Assembly (NCBI RefSeq): GCF_012933655.1
Contig: NZ_JABBJJ010000033.1
Location: forward strand, 1-59,374
DNA from: Pyxidicoccus fallax
GTDB taxonomy: Bacteria; Myxococcota; Myxococcia; Myxococcales; Myxococcaceae
Direction of reading: 5' to 3'
Length of the DNA stretch: 59,374 nt
In this document: positions 34,192 through 41,579 of the stretch, piece by piece
Numbering within the stretch: the first letter of the stretch is position 1
Layout of the letters: each line of letters opens with the position of its first letter
The notes under the pieces: generated by a model
Told to the model about the DNA's origin: nothing
What the model saw: only the letters and a program-made list of their open reading frames with translations
Database searches by the model: none
Translations under genes and position numbers: made by a program

Positions 34192-35424
34192 ATGCCGTTC
34201 CGGTTTTCCTTCTTCGCGATTTTCATCGGGCTCGCCGCCGTCTTCGGCCACGTGTACCTGTACCGCCGGCTGGCCCGGCCCCTGCTGCACGGTCGCCTGC
34301 CGAGGCTCCTGGCCAAGGTGGTGCTCGTCCTGCTGACCCTCGTGCTGGGCTTCCGGCGCACGCTGCTGGACGCGCTGCCGGAGGGGCTGGAAGGCCCGCT
34401 CACCGTGGCGACGTACTCGTGGATGGGCGTGGCGCTCTGCCTCGTCATCGCCCTGCTCACGGTGGACGGGGCCCGCGGGCTCGCCGCCCTCGCCCGGCGC
34501 GTCCTCCCTCCCCCGAACCCTTCCGAGCGGGCGGCCCCCTTCCGGGCCACGACTCCGGACGTGGCGCCCGTTCCCGCGCCGGCTGTCGACGAGGACCGGC
34601 GCCGCTTCCTCGCGCGCACGGTGGCGGGCGGCGCCTTCGTGGCGGGCGGAGGGCTGGCCGCGTACGGAAGCTGGCGGGCCTTCGCTCAGCCCCAGGTCAC
34701 CGAGCTGGCGGTGCGGATTCCGAAGCTGCCGAAGGCGCTGGACGGGCTCAGCATCGTCCAGCTCACGGACATCCACGTGGGCCACTTCATCCAGCGGCGC
34801 TTCATGGATGAGCTGGTCCGTCAGGCCAACGCGCTGAAGCCGGACCTCTTCGCCATCACCGGAGACCTGGTGGACGGCGACGTGCCGTCGCTGGGCCCCC
34901 ATGTCGCCGCGCTGCGGGACTTGAAGTCGCGCTACGGCAGCTTCTTCGTCACCGGCAACCACGACTACTACTCCGGCGACGACGAGTGGACGGCGTTCCT
35001 CGAGTCGCTCGACATCCAGGTGCTGCGCAACCGGCACGTGCGCATCGGCGACGCGGGCGGCTCGCTGGACCTGGTGGGCGTGGACGACTGGAGCGGCGGC
35101 CGGCGGCGGAACAAGCCGGGCTATGACCTGGACAAGGCGCTCATGGGGAGGGACCCGGACCAGGCCGCGGTGCTGCTCGCGCACCAGCCGGCGAACTTCA
35201 AGACGGCGGCGGAGCGCGGCGTGGACCTGCAGATTTCGGGGCACACGCACGGCGGGCAGCTCGTGCCGATGACGCTCTTCATCGGCCTCGCCTGGGAGCA
35301 CTCCGCGGGGCTCTACCGGCACGCGGACTCGCACATCTACGTGAGCCGCGGCTGTGGCTTCTGGGGCCCGCCCATGCGCGTGGGCAGCCCGCCGGAAATC
35401 GTGAAGCTCGTGCTGACGACGTGA
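34192..35424 (+). CDS. Membrane metallophosphoesterase
   Basis: The protein has 410 residues. Three membrane helices (about 5-25, 40-60 and 75-95) are followed by a Tat-like segment RRRFLARTVAGGAFVAGG (about 140-160) and then the calcineurin-type phosphoesterase. All metal motifs are present: LTDIHVG, GDLVDGD, GNHDYY, LAHQP and GHTHGGQ. This matches the YkuE/YaeI-like group anchored in the membrane; YaeI-type members hydrolyse UDP-2,3-diacylglucosamine or are phosphodiesterases. The catalytic domain lies outside the cytoplasm if the RR segment is a fourth helix (inference). It converges with the PhoD-like gene. Confidence 0.93.
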   Translation: MPFRFSFFAIFIGLAAVFGHVYLYRRLARPLLHGRLPRLLAKVVLVLLTLVLGFRRTLLDALPEGLEGPLTVATYSWMGVALCLVIALLTVDGARGLAALARRVLPPPNPSERAAPFRATTPDVAPVPAPAVDEDRRRFLARTVAGGAFVAGGGLAAYGSWRAFAQPQVTELAVRIPKLPKALDGLSIVQLTDIHVGHFIQRRFMDELVRQANALKPDLFAITGDLVDGDVPSLGPHVAALRDLKSRYGSFFVTGNHDYYSGDDEWTAFLESLDIQVLRNRHVRIGDAGGSLDLVGVDDWSGGRRRNKPGYDLDKALMGRDPDQAAVLLAHQPANFKTAAERGVDLQISGHTHGGQLVPMTLFIGLAWEHSAGLYRHADSHIYVSRGCGFWGPPMRVGSPPEIVKLVLTT

Positions 35425-35437
35425 CGCCCCGGGGCCC

Positions 35438-36979
35438 TCAGGCCTGGGGCTCCAGCTCCACCCGGTGGAGCGCCGCGCCCGTCAGGTCGTGCAGGGCCAC
35501 GGTGAGCGCTCCGCTCTTCCCGTCGATGCGGACGCTGCCGAAGTACTGCTGCCCGTCCCAGGGGGCCGCGTTCATCACCGTGGCGGGGCGGTGCCAGCGC
35601 ACCTCGGGGCCGAAGGTGTCGTCCAGCGGGTTGGGGCCGAAGGTGCCCGCGTGCAGCGGCCCCGCGACGAACTCCCAGAAGGGGTCGAAGTCGCGGAAGC
35701 GCGCCCGCTCCGGGTGGTAGTGGTGCGCGGCCGGGTAGTGCACGTCCGCCGTGAGGAAGAGCACGTTGCGCACCCGCCGGGCCTTGAGGAAGGACAGCAG
35801 CTCGGCCAACTCCAGCTCGCGGCCCAGCGGCGCCCCGGGGCCGTTGGCCCACGCCTCCATGTGCTGGGGGCCGTCCGGGACGATGAGCCCCAGGGGCATG
35901 CTGGTGGCAATCACCTTCCACGTCGCGGTGGACGCGGCCAGGGCCGCCTTGAGCCCGTCGAGCTGCGCGCGGCCCAGGAAGACGGACTCCGCGCCGGGGC
36001 GCTCCTGGCGGTTGATGGTGTTGGGCCCGCGGAAGGCGCGCACGTCGGGGATGAAGATGTCCAGGTGCGGGCCGTAGGCGAGCTGGCGGTGGATGCGGCC
36101 CTCGGCGCGCGCGGCGCCGCCCACGGGGGCGTACTCGAAGAAGGCCTGCCGCGCCCGAGCACCCAGCACGCCCGCGTCCGACACCTGCGTGTAGCGCGGG
36201 TCATCCGCGAGGCTGCGCTCGGGGTACCAGTTGTTGCGCACCTCGTGGTCGTCCCACTGGTACGCGATGGGCACCTCGCGGGCGAAGGCGCGCAGCTCCT
36301 CGTCCAGGAAGTTGTAGGCGAAGTTGCCGCGCAGCTCCTCCAGCGTCTCGGCCACCTTCGACTTGGCCGGGGTGACGCGGTTGCGCCACACGCGGCCGTC
36401 CGGGAGCTTCACCTCGGGCAACAGCGGGTTGTCCGCGTAGATGGCGTCGCCCACGTGCAGGAAGAAGTCGGGACGCAGCGCGCGCATGGCGCCATAGCCG
36501 CGGTAGCCGCCCCACTCGGGGTTGATGCCCCAGCCCTGCCCGCACACGTCCGCGCTCCACGTGAAGTGGAGGTCGCGCGCGCTGTCGGGCGCCGTGACGA
36601 AGCGCCCCTGCCACGCCTCGCCCGCGCGGCCTCCGTCCTCCGCGAGCACCCGCACGTGGACCTCCCGCCCCGGCGGCAGCCCCGTGAGGTCCACCACGCC
36701 AGTGAAGTCGGAGGCCTCGCTCAAGGCCGGGCCCTCCACGCGGTGCACGCCCTTCGACAGGCGGGCGTCCTCGCTCCACTCCACCACCAGGCGCGCGGCC
36801 CGGTCCGCCCTGCCCCACACCGTCACGGCCCCGGCGCGCGCGTCTCCGAGCTGCGCGCCCAGCGGGAGCCCCGGCCCGGGACGCGGCGCGGGCGTGCGGC
36901 GGGACGTGGCCGGCGCGGCACAGCCGGCGGCCGCGAGCACGAGTCCCTGGAGCACGGTGCGGCGGGGAAGGACGGGCAT
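35438..36979 (-). CDS. PhoD-like alkaline phosphatase D family protein
   Basis: The protein has 513 residues. The N-terminus PRRTVLQGLVLAAAGCAAP combines a twin-arginine motif with a lipobox Cys, so the protein is probably Tat-exported and lipidated. A PhoD N-terminal Ig-like domain (about 40-135) is followed by the catalytic domain with HVGDAIYADN, QWDDHEVRNNW and the C-terminal LFLTADVHY. PhoD enzymes use calcium and iron to cleave phosphodiesters and monoesters. It is convergent with the membrane metallophosphoesterase gene; both may scavenge phosphate from extracellular esters, although no Pho-box could be identified. Confidence 0.92.
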   Translation of the reverse strand: MPVLPRRTVLQGLVLAAAGCAAPATSRRTPAPRPGPGLPLGAQLGDARAGAVTVWGRADRAARLVVEWSEDARLSKGVHRVEGPALSEASDFTGVVDLTGLPPGREVHVRVLAEDGGRAGEAWQGRFVTAPDSARDLHFTWSADVCGQGWGINPEWGGYRGYGAMRALRPDFFLHVGDAIYADNPLLPEVKLPDGRVWRNRVTPAKSKVAETLEELRGNFAYNFLDEELRAFAREVPIAYQWDDHEVRNNWYPERSLADDPRYTQVSDAGVLGARARQAFFEYAPVGGAARAEGRIHRQLAYGPHLDIFIPDVRAFRGPNTINRQERPGAESVFLGRAQLDGLKAALAASTATWKVIATSMPLGLIVPDGPQHMEAWANGPGAPLGRELELAELLSFLKARRVRNVLFLTADVHYPAAHHYHPERARFRDFDPFWEFVAGPLHAGTFGPNPLDDTFGPEVRWHRPATVMNAAPWDGQQYFGSVRIDGKSGALTVALHDLTGAALHRVELEPQA

Positions 36980-37379
36980 GGCGCGGGCCTCCAGTCGTGA
37001 GGGGCCGCGCACGTTAGCAGCGGCCCGCAACCGCCGCGTGACTCAGTCCCAGGTGAAGTCCTCCCTGGGGAAGGCCTGCCCCGGCGACGTACTCCACATC
37101 GGGCCGGGGGAGCCGATCCCCGCATCCGCACTGGGAGTGGGCGTGCCGGTCAGACACCGGGCAATGGGCCAGAGCGCATGGAGGAGGAAGCCTGACATGC
37201 GGCCGGGCCTGGAAACCAGGGGGGCAGGCTCCCGAGCGAGCGGCGGCAGACGAGGGACTTCGGGTATGCTCCGCCGCCATCAGGACCCGTGAGGGTGGGT
37301 CCGCCGGATGCTCTCCACTGGCAGTTCTAGATTGGTCCTGGGGCGCAACACCTGGGACCCGCGCGAAAGGTTCACGCAC
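36980..37379. other. Divergent intergenic region (PhoD / TPR lipoprotein)
   Basis: The 400 bases hold no convincing gene. A short hairpin GGACCC...GGGTCC lies near 37284-37303. A GGTATGCT sequence near 37264-37271 could be an extended -10 for the TPR lipoprotein gene. No matching -35 is evident. Confidence 0.35.
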
Positions 37380-38195
37380 ATGAAGCGGCTCGGAAAGGTC
37401 GGTCTGGTCCTCGGAGTTCTCGCCCTGGGCGGCGTTGTCGGCTGTAAGGACGAGAAGGCGGAGGCCGCCAAGGCGCATCGCATCAAGGGCAGCGACCACA
37501 TGAGCAAGAAGGAGTGGAAGGAGGCGGCCGCCGCGTACGCCCTTTCGCTCGAGGCCGACCCCAAGCAGGAGAAGGTCTGGGAGAAGAAGGCCTTCGCCCA
37601 CATGCAGATCGGCGAGATGGACGAGGCCTCCAAGTCCGTCATGAAGATGATGGAGATGAAGACCACGCCGGCCGAGAAGGCGGAGCTCTACCGGACGCTG
37701 GCCAGCATGTACATGGCGACCAGCCTGGAGGACGCCGAGAAGTACTTCAACGAGGCGCTGAAGCTCGACGCGAAGGACGAGGCGTCCCTGGGTTGGATCG
37801 CCGAAATCTACGCGCAGCGCGGCGGCGCCCGCTCCATGGCGGCCCCCATCGTGAAGGCGGACCTGGAGAAGGCGCTCACCTATTACGATCAGGTGCTGGC
37901 CATCAACGCCAACTCCTCCAACACGGTGCTCAACAAGCGCGTGGTCACCTCCCGCCTCATCGCGTACGAGCAGCAGCAGAAGGAGATGGCGCTGGCCGAG
38001 GCCGCGGAGAACGCCAAGGACAAGACCATCGTCGCCGAGGCGAACACCCGCGCCGAGGAGCACCAGAAGCGCATCGACGAGTACCAGGCCCGCATCGGCG
38101 AGCTGAACAAGCAGTTCGGTGAGATCCAGAAGGCCCTCAAGGCCTCTGGCGCCGCCCCCGCCCCCGCCGGCGCGCAGGCGACGACCAAGCAGTAA
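37380..38195 (+). CDS. TPR lipoprotein with C-terminal coiled coil
   Basis: The protein has 271 residues. The start at 37380 has GAAAGG upstream and gives a lipobox signal peptide (LGGVVGCKD). Residues about 30-200 form four or five tetratricopeptide repeats, for example EWKEAAAAYALSLEADP and DAEKYFNEALKLDAKD. Residues about 200-255 are a charged, Gln/Glu-rich coiled coil, then an Ala/Pro-rich tail. It is probably a periplasmic or outer-membrane scaffold protein. A terminator follows 25 bases after the stop, so it is a single-gene unit. Confidence 0.9.
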   Translation: MKRLGKVGLVLGVLALGGVVGCKDEKAEAAKAHRIKGSDHMSKKEWKEAAAAYALSLEADPKQEKVWEKKAFAHMQIGEMDEASKSVMKMMEMKTTPAEKAELYRTLASMYMATSLEDAEKYFNEALKLDAKDEASLGWIAEIYAQRGGARSMAAPIVKADLEKALTYYDQVLAINANSSNTVLNKRVVTSRLIAYEQQQKEMALAEAAENAKDKTIVAEANTRAEEHQKRIDEYQARIGELNKQFGEIQKALKASGAAPAPAGAQATTKQ

Positions 38196-38220
38196 CCGTC
38201 ACGTCACGAGCGCCGTACGC

Positions 38221-38265
38221 GCGAGGGCCTGGGACCGCGAGCCGGTGCCGGGCCCTTCGCTTTTT
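38221..38265 (+). terminator. Rho-independent terminator after the TPR lipoprotein gene
   Basis: The stem GCGAGGGCC (38221-38229) pairs with GGCCCTTCGC (38251-38260) with one bulged base. TTTTT (38261-38265) follows directly. This is the clearest intrinsic terminator in the window. Confidence 0.8.
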
Positions 38266-38390
38266 CACGGTGCATCGCACTTACCTCCAGGTGAGTGTCG
38301 ACTCATCGAGCCTTGCAGAATTCTTCCTGCCTCCGTCACCGCGCACGGCCTACGCTTTGACGTTCAACAAACTCGCAGGGAGAAGGCTGT

Positions 38391-39503
38391 ATGGACATCC
38401 GAGCAGCGGTGGCGGTCGCGGCGGGCAAGCCGCTGAGCATCGAGACGGTGCACCTGGAGGGGCCGAAGGCGGGCGAGGTGCTCGTGGAGCTGAAGGCCAC
38501 CGGCATCTGCCACACGGATGAGTTCACGCTGTCGGGTGCGGACCCCGAAGGGCTGTTTCCCGCCATCCTCGGCCACGAGGGCGCGGGCGTCATCGTGGAC
38601 GTGGGCCCGGGCGTGACGTCGGTGAAGAAGGGAGACCACGTCATCCCGCTGTACACGCCCGAGTGCCGCCAGTGTAAGTCGTGCCTGTCGCGCAAGACGA
38701 ACCTGTGCACGGCCATCCGCGCCACTCAGGGCAAGGGGCTGATGCCGGACGGCACCAGTCGCTTCCGGCTGGGCAAGGAGGTGGTGCACCACTACATGGG
38801 CACGTCCACCTTCGCGCAGTACACGGTGCTGCCGGAGATCGCCGTCGCGAAGATTCGCGAGGACGCCCCGTTCGACAAGGTCTGCTACATCGGCTGCGGC
38901 GTGACGACGGGCATCGGCGCCGTGGTGTACACGGCGAAGGTGGAGGCGGGCGCCAAGGTGGTGGTGTTCGGCCTGGGCGGCATCGGGCTGAACGTGGTGC
39001 AGGCGGCGCGCATGGTGGGCGCGGACCAGATTGTCGGCGTGGACATCAACCCCGCGCGCAAGGCCATGGCGGAGAAGTTCGGCCTCACCCACTTCGTCAA
39101 CCCGAAGGAGGTGGAGGGGGATTTGGTGCCGTACCTCGTCAACCTGACGGGCGGCGGCGCGGACTACAGCTTCGAGTGCATCGGCAACGTGAAGACGATG
39201 CGGCAGGCGCTGGAGTGCTGCCACCGGGGCTGGGGCGAGAGCATCATCATCGGCGTGGCCGGCGCGGGGCAGGAGATCAGCACGCGGCCGTTCCAGCTCG
39301 TCACCGGGCGCGTGTGGAAGGGCAGCGCCTTCGGCGGGGCGCGGGGCCGCACGGACGTGCCCAAGATCGTCGACTGGTACATGGAGGGGAAGATCAACGT
39401 CGACGACCTGATTACGCACACGCTGCCGCTGGAGGACATCAACAAGGGCTTCGACCTGATGCACAAGGGCGAGTCCATTCGCAGCGTGGTGAAGTACTCA
39501 TGA
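38391..39503 (+). CDS. adhC: S-(hydroxymethyl)glutathione dehydrogenase / class III alcohol dehydrogenase
   Basis: The protein has 370 residues, the usual class III length. The catalytic zinc ligands are in TGICHTDEF and GHEGAGVI, and the structural zinc site is CRQCKSCLSRKTNLC. The NAD-binding glycine motif is GLGGIGLNV. The enzyme oxidises S-hydroxymethylglutathione, formed from formaldehyde and glutathione, to S-formylglutathione, and can also reduce S-nitrosoglutathione. AGGGAG lies upstream of the ATG. The stop overlaps the start of the S-formylglutathione hydrolase gene by four bases (ATGA), giving the two-step formaldehyde detoxification pathway in one operon. Confidence 0.97.
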   Translation: MDIRAAVAVAAGKPLSIETVHLEGPKAGEVLVELKATGICHTDEFTLSGADPEGLFPAILGHEGAGVIVDVGPGVTSVKKGDHVIPLYTPECRQCKSCLSRKTNLCTAIRATQGKGLMPDGTSRFRLGKEVVHHYMGTSTFAQYTVLPEIAVAKIREDAPFDKVCYIGCGVTTGIGAVVYTAKVEAGAKVVVFGLGGIGLNVVQAARMVGADQIVGVDINPARKAMAEKFGLTHFVNPKEVEGDLVPYLVNLTGGGADYSFECIGNVKTMRQALECCHRGWGESIIIGVAGAGQEISTRPFQLVTGRVWKGSAFGGARGRTDVPKIVDWYMEGKINVDDLITHTLPLEDINKGFDLMHKGESIRSVVKYS

Positions 39504-40351
39504 CGGCTGCTCCCTCGCTCATCAGCGAGCACCGCTGCTTCGGCGGCACGGTGGGCTTCTACCGCCACGCCTCCGAGGCGTGCGGCGGGGAGATGCGCTT
39601 CGGCGTCTACGTCCCGCCGCAGGCCCGTGAGCGCAAGGTGCCCGTGCTGTACTACCTCGCGGGCCTCACGTGCACGGAGGACACGTTCCTCATCAAGGGC
39701 GGCGCGCAGCGCATGGCCTCGGAGCTGGGGCTGATGCTGGTGGCTCCGGACACGAGCCCTCGCGGCGCGGGCTTCCCGGGAGAGAGCGATGCCTGGGACT
39801 TCGGCGTGGGCGCGGGCTTCTACCTCGACGCCACGCAGGCGCCGTGGTCCTCGCGCTACCGCATGGGCACGTACGTCACGAAGGAGCTGCCGGCGCTCAT
39901 CTCCACGCACTTCCCGGCGCGGTCGGACCGGGAGGGCATCTTCGGGCACTCCATGGGAGGCCATGGCGCGCTGGTGTGCGCGCTGAGGAACCCCGGGCGC
40001 TACCGCTCCGTCTCGGCCTTCGCGCCCATCGCCGCGCCCATGCGCGTGCCGTGGGGACAGAAGGCGTTCCGGGGCTACCTGGGTGAGGACACGGAGGCGT
40101 GGCGCCAGTACGACGCCACCGAGCTGCTGCGTGCCTCGAAGACGCGCCTGCCGAAGCTCCTGGTGGACCAGGGGACGAGCGACAAGTTCCTGCAGGAGCA
40201 GCTGAAGCCGGAGCTGCTGCGGGAGGCCTGTGAGGCGGTGGGCCAGTCGCTCGAGCTGCGCATCCACGAGGGGTACGACCACGGGTATTACTTCGTCTCC
40301 ACGTTCATGGAGGACCACCTGCGCCACCATGCGGCGACGCTGAACGCGTAG
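39500..40351 (+). CDS. fghA: S-formylglutathione hydrolase
   Basis: The protein has 283 residues. It is an esterase D-type alpha/beta hydrolase with oxyanion-side LAGLTCTEDTF, nucleophile Ser in GHSMGGHGAL, Asp in LLVDQGTSDKF and His in GYDHGYYF. It releases formate and glutathione from S-formylglutathione, the second step after the dehydrogenase with which it overlaps. The ATG at 39500 is used because of the ATGA coupling and because the N-terminus HRCFGGTVGFYRH matches family starts. Confidence 0.97.
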   Translation: MTAAPSLISEHRCFGGTVGFYRHASEACGGEMRFGVYVPPQARERKVPVLYYLAGLTCTEDTFLIKGGAQRMASELGLMLVAPDTSPRGAGFPGESDAWDFGVGAGFYLDATQAPWSSRYRMGTYVTKELPALISTHFPARSDREGIFGHSMGGHGALVCALRNPGRYRSVSAFAPIAAPMRVPWGQKAFRGYLGEDTEAWRQYDATELLRASKTRLPKLLVDQGTSDKFLQEQLKPELLREACEAVGQSLELRIHEGYDHGYYFVSTFMEDHLRHHAATLNA

Positions 40352-40376
40352 GCTCTCCTGCGCGCGGAGGCGCGGC

Positions 40377-40835
40377 ATGGCGGTCTTCCCATTCCACACC
40401 CCGGGCGGCGTTGGCTCGCCGCTCGGGATTCCCATCCTGCTCGGAGTCTTCGGGGTGGGGGCCCTGGGGCTGGCGGTCTTCGTTCTCACGGGGAACGAGG
40501 CCCCGCCGGTGGTGGAGCTCTGTCCCCTGCTGATGAGCGCGCTGTGTGCCTATGTTGCCTGGTCGAGCTACGGCAACGAGGTGCGGGCCCGAGAGGCCAT
40601 CGCGGCGGACCTGCGCGAGGGCATGCGGTCCGAGAGGGTCCGGGCCGCCGTGGAGCGCTTCCTGTCCGCCACGGACGTGCCGCTGCGCATCGTCGTGCGC
40701 GAGCACCTGGAGGACCCTCATCGGAGCGGACAGCGACTCTTCGAACAGCTCCGCTCGGAGGGGAAGCTCGACGCGCGGGGTGTCCTGTTCGTCTTCTCGG
40801 TGAAGTGGGCCGGGCGCTCGCTGCCCGGGCGGTAG
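40377..40835 (+). CDS. Hypothetical small membrane protein
   Basis: The protein has 152 residues. Two N-terminal membrane helices (about 17-38 and 44-63) are followed by a charged cytoplasmic-type domain of about 85 residues with several Arg/Glu helices. I do not recognise it. It begins 25 bases after the fghA stop with GGAGG in front, so it may be co-transcribed with the formaldehyde genes; a functional link is not implied by the sequence. Its stop codon lies inside a hairpin shared with the converging gene. Confidence 0.7.
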   Translation: MAVFPFHTPGGVGSPLGIPILLGVFGVGALGLAVFVLTGNEAPPVVELCPLLMSALCAYVAWSSYGNEVRAREAIAADLREGMRSERVRAAVERFLSATDVPLRIVVREHLEDPHRSGQRLFEQLRSEGKLDARGVLFVFSVKWAGRSLPGR

Positions 40836-40849
40836 GCGCGTCTACCGCC
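40828..40849. terminator. Hairpin containing both stop codons of converging genes
   Basis: A perfect 8-base stem GGCGGTAG (40828-40835) with CTACCGCC (40842-40849) and a six-base loop. The TAG of the plus-strand gene and the TAG of the minus-strand gene form the base of the loop from either side. It is possibly a compact bidirectional terminator. Confidence 0.5.
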
Positions 40850-41060
40850 GCTTGCGGCCGCCTCCGAAGAGGGCCAGCAGCACGCCGCCCGCGAGCGCCG
40901 CGCCGCCGCCCGCGACGTAGAGCGTGTTCTCCTCGGTGTTGCGACCGGTGATGGCCTGCATGGCGCGCTCGGAGAGGGACTCCCTCGCGCGCAGCCCCGT
41001 CCACAGCAAGATGCCGCCCGCGACGGCGAGCATCACTCCCACGAGCCGGATGAGTCCCAC
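40842..41060 (-). CDS. DUF3185-like small membrane protein
   Basis: The protein has 72 residues. The GTG start at 41060 is fixed by AGGAGG 4 bases upstream. Two membrane helices (about 5-20 and 48-66) flank RARESLSERAMQAITGRNTEENTLYV. The plan, a helix followed by A-S/E-S...F/ITG..T..T and a second Gly-rich helix, matches the small DUF3185 family. Function is unknown. The longer frame reaching 41528 is an artefact of the palindrome array upstream. Confidence 0.8.
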   Translation of the reverse strand: MGLIRLVGVMLAVAGGILLWTGLRARESLSERAMQAITGRNTEENTLYVAGGGAALAGGVLLALFGGGRKRR

Positions 41061-41579
41061 GTTGCCTCCTTGCGGTGCGCGCGGAGCATAGCCGCTTCGC
41101 ACGGGAGTGCCGCGGTGCATGTGGCAAGGGGACATGGGGACGCGGCCCCGTTCTCGCGTAGCAGGAATGGAGGTCCGACGGAGGCAGGCCGCCCTTCCCG
41201 CGCGAGGCCCGGAACGGAAGTTCCGTTCCGGCAGGGCCGCTTGGCGGACACAGGTGCTCCTCGCGCGAGGGGGCTGGAATCGAAGTTCCATTGGTGCAGA
41301 GGTTGGAACGAACGTTTCGTTCCGGCATGGCTGCAGCCCGGCGGACTCCGGCAGCCCTTCGCACGAGGGGCCCGGAATGGAAGTTCCACTTCCCAGGAGC
41401 CAGGCAGCTCTTCCCGAACGGAGCCCGGAATGGAGATTCCGTTCCGGCATGCGGCCGGTCGCGCGAAGGCCGGAACGGAGGTTCCATTCCGGCTGGCCGC
41501 CTCTCGCGGGCGCGCGGCCCCGTCTCATGGTGGGACCGCCCGCCTCGCGAAGTACGCACGTCGGCCGGGAGCGCGGGAC
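41061..41579. other. Non-coding region between DUF3185-like gene and RNase R
   Basis: The 519 bases contain no credible gene. Most of it is the palindrome array described separately (41164-41492). The remainder is GC-rich sequence without visible promoter hexamers. Confidence 0.6.
41164..41492. repeat. Array of imperfect palindromes (consensus GGAAYGGAAGTTCCRTTCC)
   Basis: Six copies plus one partial copy of a 19-23 base palindrome occur. They are at 41209-41231 (perfect 23-base dyad), 41276-41294, 41305-41323, 41374-41393, 41427-41445 and 41470-41492, with a half copy at 41164-41176. Spacers are 10-50 bases and share short GC-rich pieces such as CGCGCGAGG and GGCAGG/GGCATG next to the dyads. 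The arms vary with partial compensation, as in REP-type elements. Spacing is too irregular for CRISPR. Confidence 0.8.

Noticed and set aside
41164-41492. CRISPR array
   Set aside because: Repeats are variable palindromes, spacers range from 10 to 50 bases and resemble each other, and no cas genes are near.
41033-41528. Minus-strand frames with repeated PE(R/W)N(F/L)RSG peptides
   Set aside because: The repeats are translations of the palindrome array. The real small gene there is 40842-41060, with its own Shine-Dalgarno sequence.
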